Source: Roseateles asaccharophilus (GTDB lineage: Bacteria > Pseudomonadota > Gammaproteobacteria > Burkholderiales > Burkholderiaceae_C). Taken from it: a stretch of DNA of 43,082 nt. The notes beneath the pieces are model-generated. The model had not been told where the DNA came from. It saw only the letters and a list, made by a program, of their open reading frames with translations, and searched no databases. Position numbers and translations under genes: made by a program. Each line of letters begins with the position of its first letter. Within the stretch, counting starts at the first letter, position 1. Location: NCBI RefSeq assembly GCF_004362405.1, contig NZ_SNXE01000009.1, forward strand, positions 149,555-192,636, given 5' to 3'. Below, piece after piece: positions 29,092 through 38,054 of this stretch.

Positions 29092-30543
29092 TCAGGGCGC
29101 GGCGGGCGGGCCGGGTTCGCGCCCCAGGGGCTCGCCGTTGGCGCGCTTGTACTGCGCCTTGCGCGCATACATCTCCAGGTCGGCCTGGCGCAGCAGGCCG
29201 GCGGCGTCGCGCGCCGTCTCGGGATACAGGGCCAGGCCCATGGCGGCGCTGACCTGGACCGCCAGCTGCGCGCCCGGCAGGTAGACGGGCTGGGCCACCA
29301 GGGCCTCCAGCTTGGCCCGCACCAGTTCGGCCGCCTCGCGCCCGGCCACATCCACCAGCACGGCCACGAACTCGTCCCCGCCCACACGGCCCACGGTGTC
29401 CGAATCCCGCAGGGCACCGGCCAGGCGCTGCGCCACCACCTTGAGCACCACATCGCCCGCCTCATGGCCATAGCGGTCATTGACGGGCTTGAAACCGTTG
29501 AGATCAATGAAGATCAGCGCCAGCTGCTCCTGCTGGCGCTCGGCCCGGGCCAGGGCACGGTCCAGCCGGTCATGCAGCAGGCGCAGCGAGGGCAGTCCGG
29601 TGAGCGCATCGTGGTTGGCCAGGTGCTGAACAGCCTCCTCGGCCCGCTTGCGGCGCTGCACCTCCTCGCGCAGCTCGGCCAGGCTGCGCTCCACCGAGGC
29701 CGTCATCTCGTCGATCACGGCGGACAGCTCGCCGAATTCATCCGCGCTGTCCAGCCGGGTGCGGCTGTCCAGCCGCCCGGCGCGCACCGCGGCGCCCCAT
29801 TGCCGCAACACGACCAGGGGCCGGCGCACCGAGCTGTCAAAGCGCCAGGTGGCCCACAGGGCATGCAGCACCAGCAGCAGGGCCACCACCCCCGCCACCC
29901 AGGCCGAGCGGCGCACCTGAAGATGGGACTCGCGCTGCGCGTGCACCAGGCGCTCCTGCAATTGCTGCTGCAGGCGCTGCAAGGGGGCGACCAGGGCCGC
30001 GCGTTCGCGCAGATAGGCCTCGCCAAACACGGCCGGCCGCCGCCCCAGGCCGGCCGTCCAGGCCTCGCCGGCCAGATTCATGGCCTGGCGTTCCATGCCG
30101 ACCAAGCCCATCAGCCGACGCAGCAGCGCCTCGTACTCGGCCAGTTCCTGCTCGCTGGCCCCCGCCGCACGCAAGCGTGCCAGCAAGGAATGGGCCTCAC
30201 CGACGACGGGCGTGGCCACCGGCGCCCCGGCCTCGCGCAGATTCCAGTAGCCCGGGCCATAGCCCGCCGGACGCTCGCGGCGCCCCTCCAGGATGTCCAG
30301 CAGCTCCTCGTAGTAGCGCAGATAACGCACATCGCCGCTGTAGACATACAGCCGCGCCATGCGGCCCAGCGCATCGGCAGTGAAGGGCAGTTCCGCCGCC
30401 AGGGTGTGCAGTCGCAAACCCTCCATCTGACGCTGCTCCCGGAGCTGGCAGGCTTGCACCAAGGTGTAGAGCGCCACGACCAGCAGGGACACCAGCGCCA
30501 GCAGGGTCGCCAAATGAAGCGCCAGCTTGCTGCGGATCTGCAT
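29092..30543 (-). CDS. Membrane-bound diguanylate cyclase (HAMP-GGDEF)
   Basis: A 483-aa inner-membrane signalling protein making cyclic di-GMP. A first membrane helix (residues about 8-30) and a second (about 208-230) enclose a periplasmic helical sensor region; a HAMP-like linker and coiled coil follow; the catalytic GGDEF domain occupies about residues 310-470. The signature GGDEF is intact at residues 388-392, and RDSD five residues upstream is the inhibitory I-site for product feedback. The ligand sensed is unknown. No EAL domain is present. ATG at 30543. Confidence 0.93.
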   Translation of the reverse strand: MQIRSKLALHLATLLALVSLLVVALYTLVQACQLREQRQMEGLRLHTLAAELPFTADALGRMARLYVYSGDVRYLRYYEELLDILEGRRERPAGYGPGYWNLREAGAPVATPVVGEAHSLLARLRAAGASEQELAEYEALLRRLMGLVGMERQAMNLAGEAWTAGLGRRPAVFGEAYLRERAALVAPLQRLQQQLQERLVHAQRESHLQVRRSAWVAGVVALLLVLHALWATWRFDSSVRRPLVVLRQWGAAVRAGRLDSRTRLDSADEFGELSAVIDEMTASVERSLAELREEVQRRKRAEEAVQHLANHDALTGLPSLRLLHDRLDRALARAERQQEQLALIFIDLNGFKPVNDRYGHEAGDVVLKVVAQRLAGALRDSDTVGRVGGDEFVAVLVDVAGREAAELVRAKLEALVAQPVYLPGAQLAVQVSAAMGLALYPETARDAAGLLRQADLEMYARKAQYKRANGEPLGREPGPPAAP

Positions 30544-30594
30544 GCGCGCAGCTTAAGGCCTGGCACCCGATTGCGTCATCGGGAGGCCCCCGAT

Positions 30595-31080
30595 TCAGGC
30601 TGGCTGCAACAGTCCGCGCTCCAGGGCCTGGCGCAGTCCGGCCGCCCCCTGCTCCACCAGGTCCAGCACATTCTCGAAGCCCTGCTCGCTACCGTAGTAG
30701 GGATCCGGCAGTTCCTCGCCGCGGCGCCCGGGCACAAAGTCCATGAAGAGCTGCAGGCGCTCGTGCAGATGGGCGGGCGCGCGCTCGCGCAGCCACTGCA
30801 GATGCTCCAGCTCCATGACCAGCACCAGATCGAACAGCTCCAGCCGCTCCAGCACCACGGGACGGGAGCGCCAGCGCCGCCCCAGCTCATAGCCGCGCTT
30901 GCCCAGGGCCCGCAGGGCACGGGCATCGACGGGCTCGCCGCGCGGACCGGCATGCAGACCGGCCGATTCGACCTGGGCGAACAGCCCCTGGGCCTTGATC
31001 ACGGCCTCCGCCATGGGCGAGCGGCAGATATTGGCGGTGCAGACCAGGAGCAGTGCCGGGCTTGGAGGGCGGGTATTCAT
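30595..31080 (-). CDS. Low-molecular-weight protein-tyrosine phosphatase
   Basis: A 161-aa phosphatase with the active-site loop VCTANICRSPMAEA (C-X5-R-S) near residues 14-22 and the general-acid block ELPDPYYGSEQGFENV. Start at ATG 31080 preferred to an in-frame GTG at 31089. The family dephosphorylates protein tyrosines, often on exopolysaccharide kinases; no such genes are adjacent, so its partner is unknown. A diguanylate cyclase lies downstream on the same strand. Confidence 0.93.
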   Translation of the reverse strand: MNTRPPSPALLLVCTANICRSPMAEAVIKAQGLFAQVESAGLHAGPRGEPVDARALRALGKRGYELGRRWRSRPVVLERLELFDLVLVMELEHLQWLRERAPAHLHERLQLFMDFVPGRRGEELPDPYYGSEQGFENVLDLVEQGAAGLRQALERGLLQPA

Positions 31081-31135
31081 GTCGGCCACATCATAGGCAA
31101 ACAGGCCCCCTCGCGCGGGCCGGCGCCTGTCCCAG

Positions 31136-31159
31136 AAAAAGGGGCCTCACGGTGGCCCC
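31136..31159 (-). terminator. Rho-independent terminator after rpe
   Basis: On the minus strand the stem GGGGCC/GGCCCC with a 7-base loop is followed by five T residues, 11 bp after the rpe stop. It ends the rpe transcript before the phosphatase gene. Confidence 0.85.
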
Positions 31160-31170
31160 GGACCTCAAAC

Positions 31171-31854
31171 TCAGCGTGCCAGCTCGGCCCGCATGGCATC
31201 GATCACCGCCTTGTAGTCGGGCTTGCCGAAGATGGCGGAGCCGGCCACAAAGGTGTCGGCGCCCGCATCGGCGATCTCGCGAATATTGTCGACCTTGACC
31301 CCGCCATCGATCTCCAGGCGGATGTCGCGGCCGCTCTTGTCGATGATCTTGCGCGCCGCCTCCAGCTTGCGCAGGGCGCTGGGAATGAAGCTCTGACCAC
31401 CGAAGCCGGGGTTCACGCTCATGATCAGCACCAGATCCACCTTGTCGATCACCCATTCCAGCACCTCCAGGGAACTGGCCGGATTGAACACCAGGCCGGC
31501 CTGCTTGCCCTCGGCCTTGATCAGCTGCAGGGTGCGGTCCACATGGGCGCTCGCCTCGGGGTGGAAGCTCACCAGATCGGCGCCCGCGCGGCAGAAGGCC
31601 TGGGCCAGGGCGTCCACGGGCTGGACCATCAGATGCACATCGATGGGCGCGGGCGTGCCATCCGGCTTGACGGCATGCTTGCGCAGCGCCTCGCAGACCA
31701 TGGGTCCGAAGGTCAGATTGGGCACGTAATGGTTGTCCATCACGTCAAAGTGGATCCAGTCGGCCCCGGCGGCCAGCACATGGCGGACCTCCTCGCCCAG
31801 GCGGGCGAAGTCGGCGGACAGAATGCTGGGGGCGATGCGATAGGTGGTGCTCAT
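31171..31854 (-). CDS. rpe: Ribulose-phosphate 3-epimerase
   Basis: A 227-aa TIM-barrel enzyme interconverting ribulose 5-phosphate and xylulose 5-phosphate. Metal and catalytic residues lie in [46 protein letters not shown] and LEIDGGV. ATG at 31854 ([10 protein letters not shown]) preferred over an upstream in-frame start. In related bacteria gph and trpE follow directly; here the gene is followed by a terminator and unrelated genes. Confidence 0.97.
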   Translation of the reverse strand: MSTTYRIAPSILSADFARLGEEVRHVLAAGADWIHFDVMDNHYVPNLTFGPMVCEALRKHAVKPDGTPAPIDVHLMVQPVDALAQAFCRAGADLVSFHPEASAHVDRTLQLIKAEGKQAGLVFNPASSLEVLEWVIDKVDLVLIMSVNPGFGGQSFIPSALRKLEAARKIIDKSGRDIRLEIDGGVKVDNIREIADAGADTFVAGSAIFGKPDYKAVIDAMRAELAR

Positions 31855-31933
31855 GGCGCGCGCCAACTCGATGGAGCTGGTGGGTGAGGTGGGAGAACCC
31901 GAATTCTATTGAGTCGCCCCCGCGGCGCGCCGT

Positions 31934-32704
31934 TCAGGGCCGGCGATAGCGCTCGGCCAGCTCACGCAGCGTGCCATTGCGCTCCAGGGTGGCGAGGGCG
32001 GTTTCAAGGCGCTGACGGGTGGCCCCGGGCAGGCGGCGGCTGAGCGCGACATGGTGACGGTCCTCGGACAGCGTGGCCTCGCCCAGGCGCAGCCGCCCCT
32101 CAAATTCGGGCAGGCGCAGCAGGGGTGCCAGGGTCATGTCTTGCCCATACACCACATCTCCGCGCCCGGCCAGCAGCATGCGCAGGGCCACGATGTCATT
32201 GGCCGGCGCATCGCTGTATCGCACGCCCTGGCGGTCGAGCTGCCGTACCAGGGCCGAGCCCTGCGCCACCAGCACCGGCAGGCCTTGGCTGCGCTGCGCC
32301 AGCTGCGGATAGCTCTCGATCTGGCGTTCATCCTCCCGGCGCTGCACCAGCACATGGCGCACCCGGTAAATGGGCACCGCCAGGAAATCGAAACGGGTAC
32401 GGCGCTCGGGGGTGTCCAGCAGACACAGAAAGACATCGATCTCGTCGTGCTCCAGCATGCGCTCGATGCGCCGCAGCGAGGCCTCCCGCTCCAGGCCCGC
32501 AAACTGCAGTCGAGGGTCGAACTGCGTCAGGGCCTGGGCGGCCTCGCGGCACAGGCCCGGGCGGGCCTCGCCGGGGGCCGCGTACTTCACCGGCGCGCCC
32601 GCCTGCGCAATGCTGCGCAGGGGCTGGGCCTGCCCCTGGGCCAGAACCAGGCCGGCGACGATCATTGCAAGCAGCCGGGGCATCGTGGGGCGAGGCGGGG
32701 GCAT
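31934..32704 (-). CDS. Periplasmic solute-binding-like protein (SBP_bac_3 type)
   Basis: A 256-aa exported protein with a signal peptide (about residues 1-27, ending GQAQP if the first ATG is used; MPRLLAMIVAG at 32683 is an alternative start). The body has the two-lobe pattern of amino-acid-type binding proteins: GLCREAAQAL, DVFLCLLDTPERRTRFDFL, VYGQDMTLAPLL, and a C-terminal helix LATLERNGTLRELAERYRRP. No permease or ATPase is adjacent. Stand-alone members of this kind are common in Burkholderiales and of unknown role. Confidence 0.85.
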   Translation of the reverse strand: MPPPRPTMPRLLAMIVAGLVLAQGQAQPLRSIAQAGAPVKYAAPGEARPGLCREAAQALTQFDPRLQFAGLEREASLRRIERMLEHDEIDVFLCLLDTPERRTRFDFLAVPIYRVRHVLVQRREDERQIESYPQLAQRSQGLPVLVAQGSALVRQLDRQGVRYSDAPANDIVALRMLLAGRGDVVYGQDMTLAPLLRLPEFEGRLRLGEATLSEDRHHVALSRRLPGATRQRLETALATLERNGTLRELAERYRRP

Positions 32705-32756
32705 GGTTCAAGCATAGCGTCGGCAGGGGCCGCCACAGCAAGGGTGGACCCCAGGC

Positions 32757-33398
32757 TCAAGCGCCCGCCACGGCCGATCGCGGCGGCCGAAAACCCTGAC
32801 GCTGGCGACTCACCTCGGCGCGAATCACGCAGCCCGCGGCATGGTCATTGATCAGGCCCATGGACTGCAGAAAGGCGTGCATGGTGGTGGGCCCCACGAA
32901 CTTCCAGCCGCGCCGCTTCAAGTCCTTGGACAAGGACTGGGAGGCCGGCGACTCGGTCTGGTCACGGTGCGCGGCCTCGGCCGCGGGCGGCGGCTCGAAG
33001 GACCAGATATAGGCCGCCAGCGAGCCCTGCTCCTCGCGCAGGCGCTGGGCACAGCGGGCGTTGTGGATCACGGCCTCGATCTTGCCGCGGTGCCGCACGA
33101 TGCCCGCATCCTGCAAGAGACGCTGCACATCGGACGGGCCGAAGGCGGCCACGGCGTCGATCTCGAACTGGGCGAAGCCGGCCCGAAAGGCCTCACGCTT
33201 GGCCAGGATGGTGCGCCAGGACAGGCCGGACTGGAAACCCTCCAGGCTCAGCTTCTCGAACAGGCGCCGGTCATCGGCCACCGGAAAGCCCCACTCCGTG
33301 TCGTGATAGTGCAGATAGGGCGGCCAGTCCGCCCCGGCAGCGCACCAGCGGCAGCGCGGGCGCCCGTCATGGGGCAGGAACAGCTGGGGCTCGGACAT
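32757..33398 (-). CDS. tag: DNA-3-methyladenine glycosylase I
   Basis: A 213-aa base-excision repair enzyme removing 3-methyladenine. Residues CRWCAAG...YHDTEWGFPV carry zinc ligands and the substrate pocket; LEGFQSGLSWRTIL is the usual helix-hairpin-helix entry; the C-terminal MGLINDHAAGCVIR holds the remaining zinc His and Cys. ATG at 33398. It diverges from apaG, 92 bp away. Confidence 0.96.
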   Translation of the reverse strand: MSEPQLFLPHDGRPRCRWCAAGADWPPYLHYHDTEWGFPVADDRRLFEKLSLEGFQSGLSWRTILAKREAFRAGFAQFEIDAVAAFGPSDVQRLLQDAGIVRHRGKIEAVIHNARCAQRLREEQGSLAAYIWSFEPPPAAEAAHRDQTESPASQSLSKDLKRRGWKFVGPTTMHAFLQSMGLINDHAAGCVIRAEVSRQRQGFRPPRSAVAGA

Positions 33399-33490
33399 GA
33401 TGGGCTTCCTCTCCTGGGGGCGGCCCCGCAGTCTTCGGGGGCATGGTGGCCGCGGCGGCCAGCATAACGGGCCTGACCCTAGAATGCCGC

Positions 33491-33865
33491 ATGGCTCAAG
33501 CGCAATTCCGTTGCAGCGCCGTGGTGCAAGCCCTGCCGGAGCAGACCGATCCGGAACGTGGACTGTTTGCCTACAGCTACAAGATCACCATCGAGAACAC
33601 CGGCGATGTCGCCGCCCAGCTGATCGCCCGGCACTGGACCATCACGGACGCCCGTGGCCAGGTCCAGCAGGTGCAGGGCCTGGCCGTCGTGGGCCACCAG
33701 CCCTATCTGCAGCCCGGTGAGAGCTTCCAGTACAGCTCCTGGGCCCAGATCGCCACGCCCCAGGGCAGCATGAGCGGCCGCTTCCTCTGCGTCACCGAGC
33801 AGGCCGAGGTCTTCTACGCCCCGGTGCCCGAGTTCGCGCTGGCCGAGCCGGGTCTGCTGCACTGA
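33491..33865 (+). CDS. apaG: ApaG protein (Co2+/Mg2+ efflux-associated)
   Basis: A 124-aa single-domain FnIII-like protein. Characteristic blocks: FAYSYKITIENTGDVAAQLIARHWTITD and the GxGVVG-like loop here as VQGLAVVGHQPYLQPGESFQYSS. The biochemical role is unsettled; mutants in enteric bacteria affect cobalt resistance and Ap4A levels. The ATG at 33491 (MAQAQFRCSAVV) is preferred because it matches family starts. The stop overlaps the next start codon (TGATG). Confidence 0.95.
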   Translation: MAQAQFRCSAVVQALPEQTDPERGLFAYSYKITIENTGDVAAQLIARHWTITDARGQVQQVQGLAVVGHQPYLQPGESFQYSSWAQIATPQGSMSGRFLCVTEQAEVFYAPVPEFALAEPGLLH

Positions 33866-35928
33866 TGCGCGCAGCGGCCCGAGACCGCAGCGGCGGCGGC
33901 TGGGACCTCACCGCCCTGCTCAACGCCGCCGATCCGCGCGCCGAACTGGCCGCCCGCAATCTCTGGCTGGTGCGCCTGCTGGAGTGGCTGCGCCACCCGG
34001 CCGCCCGCGAGGGTGACGAGACGAGCGCCGAGGGCGCCCGTCCCCTGCCCCTGCTGCGCCTGACGCATCTGCTCAATATGCTGGAGCGCAACCCCGAGGC
34101 CGCGGCGCGCTTTGCCGCGGTGCTGGGTTCGGTCTGGCAGGACATGCGAGCCGAGGGCCTGTTCGCGGATGTGGGCTTTGCGCCCCGCATGGCACTGTGG
34201 AGCGAGGCCCTGCACCGTCTGCGCCTGCGCCTGCTGCCCGACACCGTGGACACGCGCGAGCTCGGGGAGCTCTTCGACCTGCTCTTCCCCGACCCGCAGG
34301 ACGCCGCCTGGCTGAACGCCATGGACGAGGCCCTGCTGGCGCGCCTGGGCACCCTCTTCGACCAGGCCCTGCCCGGCACCGGCATCTGGCGCCGGCCCAT
34401 GCTCAGCGGCCTGACCATGCTGACCGGCGCCGTGCATGCCGCCGGGCTCTCGGGCCCGCTGCGACTGCGCATGGAAGAGGGCTTGCTAGGCGATCCGCAA
34501 CCCTTTGCCCAGCTGCCCGGCGCCACCGAGCGTTTCGGAGAGGCCCTGCTGGCCGACGATCCCGGGGCCCTGGCTCCCGCCCTGCGCTATCTGCGCGCCC
34601 TGCTGGACCACTGCCGGCTCGCAGCCGAAAGCGTGCCGCGCCATCTGGAGGAGTTCGGCGTCTCGGTGGACATCATGTTCGAGGTGGAGCAGCTGCTGGA
34701 GCGGCTGCGCCGCATCGAGATGCTGCTGGACTGCCTGGTGTCCGAGCAGCCCCAGCGTGAGCTGCTGCGCCTGACCAGCAGCCTGGTGGATGTGGTCCAG
34801 GCCCGGCGCAGCCTGCGCACCCTGTTTGCGCGCCACTACTCGCTGCTGGCACGCAAGGTGGCCGAGCGCAGCGCCGAAACCGGTGAGCACTACATCACCC
34901 GCAATGCCGCCGAGTACCGGGACATGCTGCGCCGCGCCGCGGGCGGCGGTCTGGTGATCGCGGGCACCACCTTCATCAAGTTCGCGGTCACGGCCCTGTC
35001 CCTGGGCGCCTTCTGGGCCGGCTTCTGGGCCGGCGCCAACTACGCCCTGAGCTTTGTGCTCATCCAGCTGCTGCACTGGACCGTGGCCACCAAGCAGCCC
35101 GCCATGACGGCGCCGGCCATGGCCGCCAAGCTGGACCATGTGGCCGACGAGCCCGGCCGCGAGGAATTCGTGGACGAGGTGGCCCATCTGCTGCGCTCGC
35201 AGATGGCGGGCATCGTGGGCAATCTGGCCGTGGTGGCCCCCGTGGTGCTGGCGGTGCAGCTGCTGTGCGCCCTGCTGTTTGGCCAGACCCTGGTGGGCCC
35301 GCAGCAGGCCGAGTACGTGCTGCACTCCATGACCCTGCTGGGCCCCACCCTGCTGTTCGCCGCCTTCACCGGCGTGCTGCTCTTTGCCTCCAGCCTGATC
35401 GCGGGCTGGGTGGAGAACTGGTTCGTGTTTCACCGCCTGGATGCCGCCATCGCCTGGAACCCCCGCATCGTGGCGCGCCTCGGGGCACAGCGGGCCCAGC
35501 GCTGGGCCCAGTGGTGGCGCGGCAATATCTCGGGCCTGGCGGCCAATGTATCCCTGGGCCTGATGCTGGGTCTGGTGCCCGCCCTGCTGGGCTTTTTCGC
35601 CCTGCCCCTGGAGGTGCGCCATGTCACCCTGTCCACCGGTCAGATCGCGGCCGCCGCGGGTGCCCTGGGCTGGGAGGTGCTGCGCCGGCCGGAGTTCTGG
35701 TGGTGCGTGGCCGCCATCCCCTTCACCGGCCTGCTCAATCTCTCGGTGAGCTTTCTGCTGGCCTTCAAGGTGGCCCTGCAGTCGCGCGGCCTCAAAGTGG
35801 CCGAGCGCGACCAGCTGCGCGCCGCCATCTGGCGCCGCCTGCGCGAGAACCCGCGCAGCTTCTTCCTGCCACCGCGGGACAGCGACGTGGCCGGCAGCGC
35901 GCCACCACCCGCCGCGCCTAAGGCCTAG
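33865..35928 (+). CDS. COG4389 'site-specific recombinase' family membrane protein
   Basis: A 687-aa protein of the family annotated as 'site-specific recombinase' (Gcr) in Neisseria and Burkholderiales. The N-terminal ~340 residues are soluble and helical. The C-terminal half has about six membrane segments (near residues 360-380, 385-408, 447-474, 490-515, 560-582 and 612-638). No tyrosine- or serine-recombinase motif is visible, so the name is probably misleading. Start overlaps apaG by one base, so the two are coupled. Its true function is unknown. Its 3' end overlaps the small convergent gene at 35918. Confidence 0.88.
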   Translation: MRAAARDRSGGGWDLTALLNAADPRAELAARNLWLVRLLEWLRHPAAREGDETSAEGARPLPLLRLTHLLNMLERNPEAAARFAAVLGSVWQDMRAEGLFADVGFAPRMALWSEALHRLRLRLLPDTVDTRELGELFDLLFPDPQDAAWLNAMDEALLARLGTLFDQALPGTGIWRRPMLSGLTMLTGAVHAAGLSGPLRLRMEEGLLGDPQPFAQLPGATERFGEALLADDPGALAPALRYLRALLDHCRLAAESVPRHLEEFGVSVDIMFEVEQLLERLRRIEMLLDCLVSEQPQRELLRLTSSLVDVVQARRSLRTLFARHYSLLARKVAERSAETGEHYITRNAAEYRDMLRRAAGGGLVIAGTTFIKFAVTALSLGAFWAGFWAGANYALSFVLIQLLHWTVATKQPAMTAPAMAAKLDHVADEPGREEFVDEVAHLLRSQMAGIVGNLAVVAPVVLAVQLLCALLFGQTLVGPQQAEYVLHSMTLLGPTLLFAAFTGVLLFASSLIAGWVENWFVFHRLDAAIAWNPRIVARLGAQRAQRWAQWWRGNISGLAANVSLGLMLGLVPALLGFFALPLEVRHVTLSTGQIAAAAGALGWEVLRRPEFWWCVAAIPFTGLLNLSVSFLLAFKVALQSRGLKVAERDQLRAAIWRRLRENPRSFFLPPRDSDVAGSAPPPAAPKA

Positions 35929-36046
35929 GGTCCTGGTCCTCGTCCCGGGGGCGTTCGCCCCCCTTGCGACCCGAGAACATCGTCCACCAGACAATGAAAA
36001 TCAGCAGGGCCAAGGCGCCCAGCGCCTCCAGCAACAGTAATCCCAT
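35918..36046 (-). CDS. Small single-span membrane protein (42 aa)
   Basis: Reads MGLLLLEALGALALLIFIVW then a short positively charged and Asp/Arg-rich tail. One membrane helix (residues about 2-25) and a cytoplasmic tail are predicted. AAGGAG lies 12 bp upstream of the ATG, inside mltA. It is transcribed divergently from mltA, and the two ATG codons overlap by two bases on opposite strands. The hydrophobic then charged layout argues for a real protein; function unknown. Confidence 0.55.
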   Translation of the reverse strand: MGLLLLEALGALALLIFIVWWTMFSGRKGGERPRDEDQDPRP

Positions 36047-37232
36047 GATGTCTTTGCGCTCCTTGTTTGGCCTGCTGGCGGCCGCGATTCTAGGAGGCCT
36101 GCTGGCCGCCTGCAGCAGCACCGTGCCCCTGCCGCCCGACAGCCGGCCCGCCCCCTCGCCCGGCCAGCCCGTGCTCAGTCCCGCGCCGCCAGCCGCCCAG
36201 GGCACCGGCCTGCCCCGCCAGGTGCTGCAGCGCGAGCGCTCGCGCTGGGTGGCGGCGGACTGGAGCGAGCTGCCCGGCTGGGGCGAGGACCGCGCCGCCG
36301 AGCTCTGGCCCGCCCTGCTGCGTGGCTGCCAGCGCCCGGCCCCGGGCTGGGAGCAGCTCTGCGCCCGCGCCCGCCAGCAGCCGCCGGCCGACGATCTGGA
36401 GGCCCATCTCTGGCTCATCAAGCATCTGCAGCCCTACCGCGTGGAGAGCCATGAGGGCGAGGCCCAGGGCCTGCTCACCGGCTATTTCGAGCCCCTGCTG
36501 GACGCCCAGCGCCGCCCCGGCGGCGGCTACCGCGTGCCCCTGCACGCCGCCCCGCCCGATCTGAACCGGCGCCGCCCCTACTTCAGCCGCCAGCAGATCG
36601 AGACCGAGCAGCGCGAGCGCCTGCGCGCCCAGGAGCTGCTCTATATCGAAGACCCGCTGGACGCCCTGGTGCTGCACATCCAGGGCTCGGGCCGGGTGCG
36701 GGTGCGCGAGGGCGAGGGCGGCGCGCCCGTGCTCAGGCGCCTGGCCTTTGCCGGCCACAACGACCACCCCTACCAGTCCATCGGCCGGCTGCTGATCGAG
36801 CGCGGCGAGCTGCGTCCCGGCGAGGCCTCCTGGCCCCAGATCAAGGACTGGGCGCGCCGCAACCCCGGCCGCCTGCAGGAGCTGCTGTGGCAGAACCCGC
36901 GCTATGTCTTCTTCCGCGAGGAGGCCCTGCCCGACCCCGAGCAAGGCCCGCGCGGCGCCCAGGGCGTGCCGCTCACGCCCGGCCGCTCCATCGCGGTGGA
37001 CCGGGCCAGCGTGCCCTATGGCACGCCGCTGTGGCTGGATGGCGGCACACTCAGCAATGGCCAGGGCGGCACGACGCCCCTGCGCCGCCTGGTCATGGCC
37101 CAGGACACGGGCAGCGCCATCGTGGGCCCGGTGCGGGCCGATTTCTTCTGGGGCTGGGGCGCCGAGGCCGAGACCCAGGCCGGCCGCATGAAGGCCCCGC
37201 TACGCCTCTGGGCACTCTGGCCAAGGACTTGA
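36045..37232 (+). CDS. mltA: Membrane-bound lytic murein transglycosylase A
   Basis: A 395-aa outer-membrane lipoprotein that cleaves peptidoglycan glycan strands. The signal sequence ends in the lipobox LAAC (Cys near residue 22), followed by a Pro-rich linker. LLTGYFEPLLDAQRR opens the MltA domain, and the C-terminal 3D domain shows VPYGTPLWLDGG and MAQDTGSAIVGPVRADFFWG with the catalytic Asp. Either ATG at 36045 or 36048 is possible; neither has a clear ribosome site. It shares its start region with a divergent small gene. Confidence 0.95.
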   Translation: MMSLRSLFGLLAAAILGGLLAACSSTVPLPPDSRPAPSPGQPVLSPAPPAAQGTGLPRQVLQRERSRWVAADWSELPGWGEDRAAELWPALLRGCQRPAPGWEQLCARARQQPPADDLEAHLWLIKHLQPYRVESHEGEAQGLLTGYFEPLLDAQRRPGGGYRVPLHAAPPDLNRRRPYFSRQQIETEQRERLRAQELLYIEDPLDALVLHIQGSGRVRVREGEGGAPVLRRLAFAGHNDHPYQSIGRLLIERGELRPGEASWPQIKDWARRNPGRLQELLWQNPRYVFFREEALPDPEQGPRGAQGVPLTPGRSIAVDRASVPYGTPLWLDGGTLSNGQGGTTPLRRLVMAQDTGSAIVGPVRADFFWGWGAEAETQAGRMKAPLRLWALWPRT

Positions 37233-37233
37233 T

Positions 37234-37494
37234 TTGAAACGCTACCACTCCTATCTAGGCCGCGACATCTTCGTCACCGGCGGCAGCGCCCGCGAACTGG
37301 CGCCCGGCAGCTTTGGCATCTGCGCCATCGGCGGCGGGGCCGAGGGCTGGAGCGTGGTGCATATCGGCCCCGACGGTGATGCCGCCGACCTGGGCGGCGA
37401 GTACTACTTCGGCACGCCCGAGGAGGCGCTGGACTTCGTCCAGCAGCTCATCGAGCTGATGCCGGCGCCAAACGCCGCCGAGGACCAGGCCTAG
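37234..37494 (+). CDS. Conserved-looking 86-aa hypothetical protein
   Basis: Starts TTG at 37234, two bases after the mltA stop, with AAGGAC 6 bp upstream, and begins MKRYHSYLGRDIFVTGGSAR. Acidic, Gly-rich, no signal peptide or membrane segment. Tight spacing implies an operon with mltA. I do not recognise a family. Confidence 0.65.
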   Translation: MKRYHSYLGRDIFVTGGSARELAPGSFGICAIGGGAEGWSVVHIGPDGDAADLGGEYYFGTPEEALDFVQQLIELMPAPNAAEDQA

Positions 37495-37538
37495 CTGCCC
37501 CAGAGCCGCCCCATCTCACCGCCTGCCGGCACGCTTGT

Positions 37539-37679
37539 TCAGCCCACCAGGCGAAAGATGCCGTAGAGCGAGAGCGCGCCCGTGGCCACCAGCAGGGCGG
37601 TCTTCATGGCGCGGTTGGCCACCAGGGCGCCGAGCAGGCTGCAGATCAGGATGGCGCCGAAGATGTAGATCAGTTTCAT
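37539..37679 (-). CDS. Small membrane protein (46 aa)
   Basis: Begins MKLIYIFGAILICSLLGALV and has two short hydrophobic stretches (residues about 3-20 and 27-43) around VANRAMKT. Codon use fits the neighbours. Divergent from slyX, 94 bp away. The ribosome site is weak. Function unknown. Confidence 0.5.
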   Translation of the reverse strand: MKLIYIFGAILICSLLGALVANRAMKTALLVATGALSLYGIFRLVG

Positions 37680-37773
37680 GGTGGCCGCGATGCTAGGGGC
37701 ACCCGCGCCCCGCGCCGGCAAAGCACCGTGCAGTTCTTCACGCCGGCACGCGCTTCTGCGGTCCAATACCGGC

Positions 37774-38016
37774 ATGACGAAGAAGAACGACACCCCGGCC
37801 CTGGAGCTGCTGGAGCAGCGCATCACCGAGCTGGAGATCAAGGCCAGCTTTGCCGAAGACCTGGTGGACCATCTCAACGAGATCGTGGCCCGCCAGCAGC
37901 AGCACATCGAGCTGCTGGCCCGGCAGCTGCAGGAACTGAAGCAGCAGCAGGGCTCGGGCGATGGCGGCGGGGCCACGGTGCGCAGCCTGCGCGAGGAGCT
38001 GCCGCCGCATTACTGA
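37774..38016 (+). CDS. slyX: SlyX family protein
   Basis: An 80-aa coiled-coil protein: ELLEQRITELEIKASFAEDLVDHLNEIVARQQQHIELLARQL is a continuous heptad-rich helix, and it ends in the usual PPHY. SlyX is widespread in proteobacteria, with no firm function. ATG at 37774. Confidence 0.9.
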   Translation: MTKKNDTPALELLEQRITELEIKASFAEDLVDHLNEIVARQQQHIELLARQLQELKQQQGSGDGGGATVRSLREELPPHY

Positions 38017-38054
38017 GATGCTGCGATTTGCGAGGCGGGGCGGGGCGTTGACAC

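Noticed and set aside
33865-35928. Idea that this 'site-specific recombinase' is the missing integron integrase
   Set aside because: It lacks tyrosine-recombinase motifs, is a multi-span membrane protein, belongs to a conserved housekeeping cluster and lies 5 kb from the array.
34486-35994. A 502-codon minus-strand frame inside the COG4389 gene
   Set aside because: Gln/His/Gly-rich shadow; the plus strand encodes regular membrane helices.
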